From positions 1 to 49,861 of the forward strand of contig DESD01000047.1 in assembly GCA_002361935.1 (NCBI GenBank): a stretch of 49,861 bases of DNA, in the 5' to 3' direction. The position numbers and the translations under genes are program-made. Numbering within the stretch: position 1 is the first letter of the stretch; the number at the start of each line of letters is the position of its first letter. The notes under the pieces are model-generated. The model searched no databases. It had not been told where the DNA came from and saw only the letters and a program-made list of their open reading frames with translations. Positions 33,033 through 40,498 of this stretch are shown here, piece after piece. This stretch comes from Ruminococcaceae bacterium UBA3323. Lineage in GTDB: Bacteria; Bacillota; Clostridia; Oscillospirales; Acutalibacteraceae.

Positions 33033-34269
33033 ATGCTTTTTTTATTGCCTTTATGATTGTTGAAAGCTTCGGAGTTGCACCGTAAAGCAGAACTCCTGCA
33101 CGATAGATTTTAGCTGAAACAACGCCAACACCAATTACCGAAGCAATTAAAATGACAACAGAGATAACAATTTCATAGGCAGAAACCGTACTCATTGCTA
33201 TTCTGGTGAACATAACAATCGGAGATGTAAACGGAATATAGGAGCAGATTTTCATTAAAATGCTGTCTACAGAGCCGGATGCAAGAGAGAAAACATCAAC
33301 CATAAATGCAATGATAAACAAAAATGTTACGGGCATAACCGATGTATTGATATCCTCAAGCTTTGATGCGGTAGAGCCGATTGCACCGTATAAAAAAGCA
33401 TAGAGGAAAAATCCAAGAAGGAAGAACACAAGCATATACACAAGAATATGTGCAGGCATATTGAATATGGAAGCAACAATATCCAAATCGGAAAGATATG
33501 CTTTATTAATATTGTAGCAGACAAAGGCTGTTCCGAAAACTGCAACAAGCTGAATAAGCCCTGCCAGACAGGAGGAAACCACCTTTCCGAATATCATACT
33601 TGTTGGATTCACACTTGTAATCAGAAGCTCCATAGCCCGTGAGCTTTTTTCCGAGGCAACATTTGTTGCAACCATTTGACCGTAAATAAGAATAACCATA
33701 TAAAGAGCAAAAATCATGATATACGCATAAAAGAAATTCTGCATCTGGTCTTTTCCGAGCGTAACAGAAGTATGCTGAATCTGCGGATTCAGTATCTGAC
33801 TAGCCTCTTCAGCCGGAATGCCGTTTTCAAGCATTGCGGACATCCGGTAAGCCGATTTCAGAATTTCATCAGCAACAGACGCATTAACGTCATAAAGAGA
33901 AAGATCATTTACATAATATGTATATTCCGTTAAAGACTTTATAACAAATGCGCATTCGGCTTTTTCATCTATGATTTCCTGCTTTATCGCTTCCTCATTA
34001 TCTCCGGATACAACCACACTGTACTCAGAAAATGCCGATACAAAAGCATTTTTGACTGCTGCTTCATTATCCACCTGATCACAATGAACAAGCATAACAG
34101 GCATATTTTCTGTATTGACCGCATCATCACTGCCAACGCTTTCCGATATACGGGGGAAAAACAGAACGCATACGATTGCAACAACTAAAAAAACTGTAAC
34201 ACCGATAAAAACCTTATTTGCAAGGTAGCCTTTTAATTCAAATTTAAGAATTTTGCCAAACTGTTTCAT
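33031..34269 (-). CDS. ABC-2 type exporter permease (NatB-like)
   Basis: A 412-residue permease. A first helix at about residues 20-38 is followed by a large external domain (45-175), then five helices from about 180 to 385. ASEKSSRAMELLITSVNPTSMIFGKVV is the ABC-2 permease signature of the NatB/YhaP group. It shares one base with the ATPase stop upstream (TAATG). NatAB homologues export Na+ or drugs/peptides; the substrate here is unknown. The operon is preceded by a structured leader RNA. Confidence 0.88.
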   Translation of the reverse strand: MKQFGKILKFELKGYLANKVFIGVTVFLVVAIVCVLFFPRISESVGSDDAVNTENMPVMLVHCDQVDNEAAVKNAFVSAFSEYSVVVSGDNEEAIKQEIIDEKAECAFVIKSLTEYTYYVNDLSLYDVNASVADEILKSAYRMSAMLENGIPAEEASQILNPQIQHTSVTLGKDQMQNFFYAYIMIFALYMVILIYGQMVATNVASEKSSRAMELLITSVNPTSMIFGKVVSSCLAGLIQLVAVFGTAFVCYNINKAYLSDLDIVASIFNMPAHILVYMLVFFLLGFFLYAFLYGAIGSTASKLEDINTSVMPVTFLFIIAFMVDVFSLASGSVDSILMKICSYIPFTSPIVMFTRIAMSTVSAYEIVISVVILIASVIGVGVVSAKIYRAGVLLYGATPKLSTIIKAIKKA

Positions 34270-35168
34270 TATGCTTCCTCCCCTTCCGTTTTATCACTTG
34301 CATATTCAACAAATATGTCATTAAGCGTTGGTTCAAATACCTTTATTTCATCTATATCATAATTTTCTGCAAGCTGTTTTATAACAGACTGTTTTTCTTC
34401 AGGAGATGAAAGTGTTATGAAAAGAGAGTTATCCGAATTTAGAACAGCACCGAAATCCGAAATGATTTTATCCTTGTCTTCAGAACGAACAACAAGCTTA
34501 TTTCGCGGATAATTATGCTTAATGCTTTGCAGATTTCCCGAAAGTGCAACCGAACCGTTATTCAAAATTGCAATATCGTTGCAGAATTCTTCAATATAAT
34601 TCATCTGATGACTGGAAAAGAAAACGATTTTTCCCTTTTCAATTTCCTCTTTCACAACATCCTTAAGAAGCATGGCATTTACAGGATCAAGGCCGGAAAA
34701 GGGCTCATCAAGAATAATAATCTGCGGATTATGGGCAAGTGCGGTTATCAGCTGAATTTTCTGCTGATTTCCCTTAGACAGAGTATCCAGACGCTTATTT
34801 TTATACTCAAGCATATCAAGGCGTTTCAGCCAGTAATCAATTGCTTTTGAAGCATCTGCTTTTCTCATACCCTTAAGCTCTGCAAAATAAATAAGCTGAT
34901 CTATGATTTTCTTTTTGGGATAAAGTCCCCTTTCTTCGGGCAGATAACCAAACTGAACATCGTTATAGTCAATCGGCTTTCCGTTAAAAAGAATTTCACC
35001 GCTGTTTGCCGAAAAAACATCCATCAGAATTCTGATTGAGGTTGTTTTTCCCGCACCGTTTCTTCCGAGCAGACCAAAGGCTTTTCCGCCCTCTGCCGTA
35101 AGAGAAACATTTTTCAGCACCTGCTTTTCGCCGAAGCTTTTGCAGATATTTTTCATTTCCAGTGTCAT
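34269..35168 (-). CDS. ABC transporter ATP-binding protein (NatA-like)
   Basis: A 299-residue ATPase. Walker A is GLLGRNGAGKTTSIRILM, the Q-loop lies near QFGYLPEERGLYPKKK, the signature is LSKGNQQKIQLITAL, and Walker B is IIILDEPFSGLDPVNA. A C-terminal extension of about 80 residues is typical of the NatA/YhaQ group. The start at 35168 has AAGGAG 9 bases upstream and directly begins MTLEMKNICKSFGEK. The frame stays open upstream to 35402, but that stretch is a structured leader with its own promoter and is judged non-coding. It pairs with the permease downstream. Confidence 0.92.
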   Translation of the reverse strand: MTLEMKNICKSFGEKQVLKNVSLTAEGGKAFGLLGRNGAGKTTSIRILMDVFSANSGEILFNGKPIDYNDVQFGYLPEERGLYPKKKIIDQLIYFAELKGMRKADASKAIDYWLKRLDMLEYKNKRLDTLSKGNQQKIQLITALAHNPQIIILDEPFSGLDPVNAMLLKDVVKEEIEKGKIVFFSSHQMNYIEEFCNDIAILNNGSVALSGNLQSIKHNYPRNKLVVRSEDKDKIISDFGAVLNSDNSLFITLSSPEEKQSVIKQLAENYDIDEIKVFEPTLNDIFVEYASDKTEGEEA

Positions 35169-35187
35169 ATTCCACATCTCCTTAAAC

Positions 35188-35336
35188 AAAAAAGTACGCA
35201 GCCGAAGCCACGCACTGAAAAACGCAGCCTGACTTCTGTTGCCACACAGTTCATTCCAAAGCAGGAAATGACAAATCAAAGCATACGCTTTTACCGATAG
35301 TATGCCTGCTTCAGGAAATATTAAACTGTGTGGCAT
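35188..35336 (-). ncRNA. Structured leader RNA of the ABC-2 operon with attenuator
   Basis: Minus-strand promoter TTGACT-16-TAAAAT (35363-35368, 35341-35346) places the transcript start near 35334-35336, exactly where an outer helix begins: GCCACACAGTT (35324-35334) with AACTGTGTGGC (35241-35251), 11 bp. Inside it, AAGCAGG/CCTGCTT (35305-35311 with 35259-35265) encloses GCATAC/GTATGC (35300-35305 with 35281-35286). Downstream, a UUCG-loop terminator (35194-35202 with 35207-35215, then T6) precedes the ribosome-binding site. The terminator's 3' arm sequence GGCTGCG occurs also at 35223-35229, so its 5' arm (GCGTGGC) can pair with either copy. Mutually exclusive hairpins suggest a riboswitch or attenuator of unknown ligand. 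Confidence 0.62.
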
Positions 35337-35387
35337 ATTTATTTTATCATAATAAAACAAAAAGTCAAATGATATCTGAAAAGAAAA

Positions 35388-35411
35388 AGGAGCGATAATC
35401 AAATCGCTCCT
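35388..35411 (-). terminator. Intrinsic terminator after porB
   Basis: A 9-bp stem AGGAGCGAT/ATCGCTCCT (35388-35396 with 35403-35411) with a 6-base loop is followed on the minus strand by TTTTTCTTTT. It ends the porGDAB transcript just upstream of the ABC-operon promoter. Confidence 0.87.
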
Positions 35412-35432
35412 GAAAGTTTTATGTATATAAAA

Positions 35433-36374
35433 CTATGCACCGCGGACTTCCTCACAGCGATTGAGAAGCTCTGACCAGCGGCGGTCAACCTCTTTCTGGA
35501 ATTCTTCAATCATCCACTCATTTTCCGGCTTGAACATATGCTTGAATCTTCCCTGCTTAACAAGCCATTCCTCAATCGGAACATAGTTTCTTGGCTCATA
35601 GTTAAGAATCCATCTGCCGTCCACAACCTCGAATAACGGCCAATAGCGGGTTTCTACCGCAAGCTTACAGATTTCCATAATATCCCATGTGTTATATCTC
35701 CAACCACGCGGACACGGAGCCATAATGTTAAGGAATGCGGCACCCTTGGTATAAATAGCCTTTTCGGACTTTACGTGAAGGTCACGGAAATTTGAAAGGA
35801 AGGTAGTCTGTGCAACATAAGGCACCTTATGCTCCGCAATAATAGCAGATAAATCTTTTCTGTACTGCGTTTTGCCGTTTGAAGCATTGCCTACGGGAGT
35901 TGTTGTTGTATCTGCAAACATAGGTGTTGCAGAAGAACGCTGAATACCGGTATTCATATAAGCGCCGTTATCATAGCAGACATAAACCATATCATGGTTA
36001 CGCTCCATAGCGCCTGAAAGAGACTGAAAGCCGATATCATATGTGCCGCCGTCACCGCCGAAGGTTATAAACTTATATGTATCATCAAGCTTTCCCTTGC
36101 GCTTCAGTGCATTGTATGCACCCTCAACGCCGCTCATTGTTGCACCGGCATTCTCAAACGCATTATGAATATAGCTGTCTTGATATGCTGTATAAGGATA
36201 CATAAAGGATGAAACCTCAAGACAGCCGGTTGCATTACCGATAACAGCCTTATCTCCCGGTTTTAATGCTTTCAGCACGTTTCTGACAGCAATTGTTCCG
36301 CCGCAGCCTGCACACATTCTGTGACCGCCTGCAAGACGCTCTTCTCTGCCGATAAACTCTTTAAAATTATACAT
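35433..36374 (-). CDS. porB: 2-oxoacid:ferredoxin oxidoreductase, beta subunit
   Basis: A 313-residue thiamine-diphosphate subunit. CAGCGGTIAVRNVL carries the first two cluster cysteines and GNATGCLEV the third. GDGGTYDIGFQSL is the ThDP/Mg motif, and the fourth cluster Cys is probably in PCPRGWRYN. It matches archaeal- and Thermotoga-type POR/VOR beta chains. It pairs with the alpha subunit for oxidative decarboxylation of a 2-oxoacid to acyl-CoA with reduced ferredoxin, or for the reverse reductive carboxylation. It is last in the porG-porD-porA-porB operon, 14 bases after porA. The substrate (pyruvate or a branched-chain 2-oxoacid) is not fixed by sequence. Confidence 0.93.
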   Translation of the reverse strand: MYNFKEFIGREERLAGGHRMCAGCGGTIAVRNVLKALKPGDKAVIGNATGCLEVSSFMYPYTAYQDSYIHNAFENAGATMSGVEGAYNALKRKGKLDDTYKFITFGGDGGTYDIGFQSLSGAMERNHDMVYVCYDNGAYMNTGIQRSSATPMFADTTTTPVGNASNGKTQYRKDLSAIIAEHKVPYVAQTTFLSNFRDLHVKSEKAIYTKGAAFLNIMAPCPRGWRYNTWDIMEICKLAVETRYWPLFEVVDGRWILNYEPRNYVPIEEWLVKQGRFKHMFKPENEWMIEEFQKEVDRRWSELLNRCEEVRGA

Positions 36375-36388
36375 TGAAAAGCACCTCC

Positions 36389-37570
36389 TTATTCTCTTAC
36401 GCCCATATAGCGGTATGGCTCTGCAACCTCACCTGCTTCGGCGATTTTTTCAAGCTCGCTATATATGCCAATCATATCTTCAACCTTAACATCCCTGCCG
36501 CCGAGGCCGTAAACATAGTTTACTGCAAGGCAGTCTGATTTTGCTCTGTAAAGAGCAGTGGTAACCTCTGAACCGATAGGACCGCAGCAATCATTGTAGC
36601 TTTCCGTTCTGTCCATAAGAGCAACTGCCTTAACATTTTTAAGAGCTTCTGCAATTTCACTGCCCGGGAACGGACGGAACAGACGGATTTTAATAAGGCC
36701 AACCTTTTTGCCCTGTGCTCTCAATTCATCAACGGCATCCTTTGTTGTGCCTGCCGCCGAGCCGATAATAACAACCGCTTCCTCGGCATCTTCCATTTTA
36801 TATTCTTCAAAAAGCCCATACGCTCTGCCGCTGATTTTCTTAAACTCTTCAGCAACATCAAGCGTAACCTGCTTTGCGTTCTTCAATGCCTCTGCCTGTG
36901 CTCTTTTGGCTTCAAAATAGTAATTTGTAACACTGTAAGGACCGACAGCCATCGGACATTCAGGATTAAGAAGATAATGCTCAGGCTCATATTCGCCGAC
37001 AAAATCCTTAACCTCTTTATCCTCAAGAAGATTGATATTTTCAACTGCGTGAGAAGTTATAAATCCATCCTGACAAATCATAACAGGAAGCATAACATTT
37101 TTATGCTCGCCGATTCTGTAGGCCATAACAAGATTATCATAAACCTCCTGATTGTTTTCAGCATAAATCTGAATCCAGCCTGCATCTCTTGCACCCATAG
37201 AATCACTGTGATCGCAGTTGATGTTAATCGGACCGGATAATGCTCTGTTTACAAGCGTAAGCACGCAGGGCAGTCTGTTTGATGCAGCAAGATACAGTTC
37301 TTCCCACATAAGAGCCATACCTGCCGATGATGTAGCAGTTACGGAACGTGCACCTGCTGCTTCTGCACCGATAACAGCGGACATAGCCGAATGCTCGGAT
37401 TCAACGGGGATGAATTCGGAATCCACCTTTCCGTTTGCAACTAATTTTGAAAAATACTGCGGAATTTCAGTTGAAGGAGTAATCGGGAAAGCCGCCATAA
37501 CATCGGGATTAATCTGGCGAAGTGCCTCTGCAACTGCTTCATTACCGCTTAAACGATCTCTTCTGGCCAT
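36389..37570 (-). CDS. porA: 2-oxoacid:ferredoxin oxidoreductase, alpha subunit
   Basis: About 393 residues. The N-terminal AFPITPSTEIPQYFSKLVANGK and SEHSAMSAVIGAEAAGARSVTATSSAGMALMWEELYLA motifs are the pyrimidine-binding half of the ThDP site. The C-terminal half contains the CoA-domain features KIRLFRPFPGSEIAEAL and DRTESYN. The start at 37570 has AAAGGAG about 10 bases upstream and begins MARRDRLSGNEAVAEAL; a longer frame to 37612 adds an unsupported tail that overlaps porD. It starts 2 bases after the porD stop. Confidence 0.94.
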   Translation of the reverse strand: MARRDRLSGNEAVAEALRQINPDVMAAFPITPSTEIPQYFSKLVANGKVDSEFIPVESEHSAMSAVIGAEAAGARSVTATSSAGMALMWEELYLAASNRLPCVLTLVNRALSGPININCDHSDSMGARDAGWIQIYAENNQEVYDNLVMAYRIGEHKNVMLPVMICQDGFITSHAVENINLLEDKEVKDFVGEYEPEHYLLNPECPMAVGPYSVTNYYFEAKRAQAEALKNAKQVTLDVAEEFKKISGRAYGLFEEYKMEDAEEAVVIIGSAAGTTKDAVDELRAQGKKVGLIKIRLFRPFPGSEIAEALKNVKAVALMDRTESYNDCCGPIGSEVTTALYRAKSDCLAVNYVYGLGGRDVKVEDMIGIYSELEKIAEAGEVAEPYRYMGVRE

Positions 37571-37572
37571 GT

Positions 37573-37875
37573 TTATTTTACTCCTTTCATTGTGATTGCG
37601 TCTGTGTGGCAAGCCTTAACGCATATGCCGCAGCCTTTGCAATGGTTATAATCGAAAGCACCGCGCTTTCCGTTTACAACAGGAATAACACTGTCCGGGC
37701 AAACAGGCACACACAAAAGACAGTGCACACACAAATCCTCGTGAAGCTCAGGCTTAACGGATGTCCATTCGCCTGTATTGAATTCCTCAGAGGTTTTTGA
37801 ACCGTAAATCTGCATACCCTCTGTTAAATCCTGCCATTTACAATCTAAATTAAGTTTACTAAGATCTGATTTCAT
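37573..37875 (-). CDS. porD: 2-oxoacid:ferredoxin oxidoreductase, delta (ferredoxin) subunit
   Basis: A 100-residue 8Fe ferredoxin-like subunit. Two cluster motifs are complete: CVHCLLCVPVCP and CKGCGICVKACH. It relays electrons from the beta-subunit cluster to external ferredoxin. The N-terminal half (EFNTGEWTSVKPELHEDL) is the usual PorD lead-in. It sits 13 bases after porG and 2 bases before porA. Confidence 0.94.
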   Translation of the reverse strand: MKSDLSKLNLDCKWQDLTEGMQIYGSKTSEEFNTGEWTSVKPELHEDLCVHCLLCVPVCPDSVIPVVNGKRGAFDYNHCKGCGICVKACHTDAITMKGVK

Positions 37876-37888
37876 ATCCGCTTACCTC

Positions 37889-38461
37889 CTATTTAACCTC
37901 ATCATAAGCCATTTTAAGAGCATTCATATTGCCCTCAATAACTTCAGGCTTAGAAGAAAATTTATGCATAAACGAAGCTTCCATTTCCGTAAGGAATTTA
38001 TCCCATTCCATAACACCTGTAATTTTTACAATTCCGGCAAGCATAGGCGTGTTCGGGAAATACTTACCAAGGCAGGCAACCGAAACCTTGCGTGCATCAA
38101 TTGTAAATATCTTTCCTTCATATCCGTTTAAATGCTTTTCAATTTCATCCTTTGACTTTGAAGTATTAATCAGAACTGCACCCTTAGGGTTCAATCCCTC
38201 TGTTACATCAATAGCCTCAAGAAGGCTTTCATCAACCACAACAACATAATCGGGATGATAAATATTTGAATGAACTCTGATTTCATCGGGGCTTATTCGG
38301 TTATAAGCCGTAATGGGCGCACCCATACGTTCAGGGCCGTATTCAGGAAAGCCCTGAACATAGCTGCCTGTTTTAAAAGCAACATCTGCAAGAAGAAGAG
38401 CAGCGGTTTTTGCACCCTGGCCGCCTCTTCCGTGCCAACGAATTTCAACACAATTTTTCAT
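37889..38461 (-). CDS. porG: 2-oxoacid:ferredoxin oxidoreductase, gamma subunit
   Basis: A 190-residue subunit that begins MKNCVEIRWHGRGGQGAKTA, where GRGGQG is the family hallmark, followed by GSYVQGFPEYGPERMGAPI and VVVDESLLEAIDVTEGL. It starts at ATG 38461 with AAAGGAG about 7 bases upstream; the frame extends to 38485 without support. It is the first gene of the operon and lies directly behind the T-box leader, which ends at the terminator 38561-38588. The gamma-delta-alpha-beta order is that of archaeal and Thermotoga four-subunit enzymes, not of the fused clostridial PFOR. Confidence 0.93.
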   Translation of the reverse strand: MKNCVEIRWHGRGGQGAKTAALLLADVAFKTGSYVQGFPEYGPERMGAPITAYNRISPDEIRVHSNIYHPDYVVVVDESLLEAIDVTEGLNPKGAVLINTSKSKDEIEKHLNGYEGKIFTIDARKVSVACLGKYFPNTPMLAGIVKITGVMEWDKFLTEMEASFMHKFSSKPEVIEGNMNALKMAYDEVK

Positions 38462-38529
38462 ATGTTTTCTCCTTTCAAAATTCATAATATAGCTATAAAC
38501 CGCAACACCGTGATACTTTTTTCACCCAC

Positions 38530-38820
38530 GGCGTTAATTTTTTCTTAAGCAAAAAATTAACGCCTCTTTACCCTAAGGCAAAGAGGCGATATAAATATAC
38601 CGTGGTACCACTCTAATTCGTCAATACTGACGCACTTATATGAACAAACATTCACTGCCGTTATAACGGAGGCAACCGTCTGCACTTACTGATTTTCAGC
38701 ACAGCCACTCGGAGAGGATATTACGATTTTTCTTTTACTGCCTTACACCTGCCGGCAGCTCTCTGAGAAAAGAATGAAACCGATTTTTGTTCTCGTCTGC
38801 GTGTTTCAATATTAATTGAG
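38530..38820 (-). promoter_or_regulatory. T-box riboswitch upstream of porGDAB
   Basis: On the minus strand the T-box sequence AGAGTGGTACCACGG (38600-38614) matches the conserved core that binds the tRNA acceptor end. It is followed by the terminator CGCCTCTTT/AAAGAGGCG (38580-38588 with 38561-38569) and TTAATTTTTT. Upstream, CAGAGAGCTGCC...GGCAGT with its AG bulge context is the distal part of Stem I, and the GCAGACGG...CCGTTATAACGG region is Stem II/III. The specifier loop reads UAAUAUCCUC (38714-38723). AUC (Ile, 38717-38719) is my best reading; CUC (Leu) and UAU (Tyr) are alternatives. UGGU in the T-box predicts a tRNA with discriminator A. The leader and its consensus promoter fill 38462-38852. 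Confidence 0.9.
38561..38588 (-). terminator. T-box-controlled terminator
   Basis: A 9-bp perfect outer stem plus two inner G-C pairs is followed on the minus strand by TTAATTTTTT. It is the terminator arm of the T-box switch and lies about 100 bases before the porG start. Confidence 0.88.
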
Positions 38821-38823
38821 AAA

Positions 38824-38852
38824 ATTATAATACAAGAAATTTTGTTTGTCAA
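38824..38852 (-). promoter_or_regulatory. Consensus promoter of the T-box/porGDAB operon
   Basis: On the minus strand TTGACA (38847-38852), a 17-base spacer and TATAAT (38824-38829) form a perfect sigma-A promoter. This implies high transcription initiation and regulation mainly at the downstream T-box terminator. Confidence 0.9.
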
Positions 38853-38934
38853 CAATTTTCTTAAAACTAACATTATTCGGTAATAACCGTTATTTCCTAT
38901 TCCATGTACTGCCTTGTTTAGGTCGCAGTTGACT

Positions 38935-40011
38935 TTACCAATAGCCGAGAACATGCTGAATAACAAGGCTTACGGCAGCAATTGCCACCCAGCAGCAAAA
39001 GCCCATTGCAATCGGCTTGCCGCCTTTCTTTATGAGATTAACAATATTTGTGTTCAAACCGATTGCGCACATTGCCATAGCGATAAAGAATTTAGCAAGC
39101 CATTTTGCGCCCGCCACAAAATAATCATTGTAAAAATCAGCAAAGCTGCCCGTCGGCAAGAGTGATACTGCGGTTGTTATCAGTGAAGCCACTACAAAAT
39201 AAAGAATAAACCATGGAAAAATCGTTTTAAGAGAAACCTTTGTTCCCTTTTCGCCCGCTTTTTTTGCATTCCTTGTTCTCATCAGGGCAAGCACAAGCGT
39301 TATGGGAATAATTGCAAGCGTTCGTGTAAGCTTAACGGTAGTTGCCTGCGCAAGCACCATACCATTGGTGGACATCATACTGTCCCATGCAGATGCGGCG
39401 GCAGTTACGGACGAGGTATCATTTACGGCAGTACCGGCAAAAAGTGCAAAGCCATCATTGCTGAGTCCGATTGCATTACCTAATGTAGGGAAAATCAGAG
39501 CCGCTATCACATTAAAAAGAAAAATAACCGAAATAGACTGCGCAATCTCCTCATCATCGGCATCAATAACCGGAGCAGTAGCCGCAATTGCCGAGCCGCC
39601 GCAGATGGAAGAACCGACGCCTACCAAAACGGAAACCTTTTTATCCACTTTGAGAAGCTTACATAGAACTGCAGCCATAACAAGCGAAACGGTTATTGTA
39701 GCAATAATAACGGGCAGACTTTTACCGCCAACGGAAAGCACGGTTTTAATATTAAGTGTAAAGCCGAGAATGATTACCGCCCATTGCAGAATTTTCTTTG
39801 AAGTAAAGATAATTCCTGCCTTCATATTTTTGCTGCCTGCAAAATTTTTAAACACTGCAGTAATTACCATACCGATAACAATAGCAAAAACAGGGGCCCC
39901 GATTACTTCAAACGAAAAGCTGCCGATATTTATACCTGCAAGCAGTGTTGACATACCTGCAACCACTGCGCAAATCAGAATTCCAAGACCTTTTTCTTTA
40001 ATACCTTTCAT
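38935..40011 (-). CDS. YeiH/UPF0324-family membrane transporter (putative sulfate/anion exporter)
   Basis: A 358-residue protein of about ten helices. SICGGSAIAATAPVIDADDEEIAQSIS and FAGTAVNDTSSVTAAA are the YeiH-family signatures. The family is annotated as putative sulfate exporters, but the substrate has not been firmly shown for most members. It is transcribed toward the T-box operon from its own promoter (40037-40065), with an 82-base gap before the T-box promoter in which no strong terminator was seen. Confidence 0.9.
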   Translation of the reverse strand: MKGIKEKGLGILICAVVAGMSTLLAGINIGSFSFEVIGAPVFAIVIGMVITAVFKNFAGSKNMKAGIIFTSKKILQWAVIILGFTLNIKTVLSVGGKSLPVIIATITVSLVMAAVLCKLLKVDKKVSVLVGVGSSICGGSAIAATAPVIDADDEEIAQSISVIFLFNVIAALIFPTLGNAIGLSNDGFALFAGTAVNDTSSVTAAASAWDSMMSTNGMVLAQATTVKLTRTLAIIPITLVLALMRTRNAKKAGEKGTKVSLKTIFPWFILYFVVASLITTAVSLLPTGSFADFYNDYFVAGAKWLAKFFIAMAMCAIGLNTNIVNLIKKGGKPIAMGFCCWVAIAAVSLVIQHVLGYW

Positions 40012-40036
40012 TCACATTCCTCCGTTCCGAAGAAAA

Positions 40037-40065
40037 ATAATAACATAAATACAGCAATATAGCAA
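40037..40065 (-). promoter_or_regulatory. Promoter of the YeiH-type gene
   Basis: On the minus strand TTGCTA (40060-40065), a 17-base spacer and TATTAT (40037-40042) lie 26 bases upstream of the start at 40011; a GGAGG-like site precedes the start. Confidence 0.6.
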
Positions 40066-40111
40066 TAAAGGAAATATCAAAAAGTATTTTATGACATATT
40101 TTTCGATTTAT

Positions 40112-40483
40112 TTATATTTTGTAATAGCTGAATCGTTCAATTCTCTTAACTGCAATGTTTCTGTTCTGCCAGAAACGGCACACACAATCATAATCACAAT
40201 CGTTTGAAACAATATAATAATTGCACTTGGGATTTTTCTGTATACAGGCGCCAAGATAGGTTGAAAGCTGAAAATCAAGTGCATTTGCCTTGTTTGTTTC
40301 AACCTTTATATAAACCTTTTTTGCTTTGATTGATTCAAATTCTTTATGCAATTCCATAGTAATATACGGTGCTGACTTGCTGTAAAAAACTACAATCTCA
40401 TCCTTTTTGGACAGGTTCAGCAAAGAGATGCCCTCAAGCATTTTTCCTTTTTCATTTTCCAAATCAATTAAAATACAATCCAT
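40112..40483 (-). CDS. Small PIN-like domain protein (putative RNase)
   Basis: A 123-residue single-domain protein beginning MDCILIDLENEKGKM. Acidic residues sit where PIN nucleases hold metals: Asp6 and Glu8 in LIDLEN, Asp in ANALDFQLSTYLG, and the Asp pair in YYIVSNDCDYDCV. This pattern matches the PIN-like group sometimes called PIN_7, in which an N/D-ALDFQL helix is characteristic. ATG 40483 is preceded by GAGGGT, which supports it. The frame is open further to 40582, but that part is a terminator and pseudoknot. The gene lies behind a structured RNA leader with its own promoter, which recalls an RNA-controlled nuclease or toxin. Nuclease activity is inferred. Confidence 0.75.
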   Translation of the reverse strand: MDCILIDLENEKGKMLEGISLLNLSKKDEIVVFYSKSAPYITMELHKEFESIKAKKVYIKVETNKANALDFQLSTYLGACIQKNPKCNYYIVSNDCDYDCVCRFWQNRNIAVKRIERFSYYKI

Positions 40484-40498
40484 TTTATTACCCTCAAT

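Noticed and set aside
35169..35402. An in-frame upstream extension of the ABC ATPase adding about 78 residues
   Set aside because: It spans a promoter, an 11-bp outer helix and an intrinsic terminator, has no ribosome-binding site at its ATGs, and the standard ATPase start at 35168 has AAGGAG.
38500..38860. A tRNA gene or CRISPR-like array in the GC-containing gap before porG
   Set aside because: No cloverleaf with a TTC/anticodon arm and no spaced direct repeats; the structures are explained by the T-box leader.
39302..40048. A 248-codon open frame on the plus strand
   Set aside because: Antisense to the YeiH-type transporter; its composition mirrors the transporter's codons and it has no family features.
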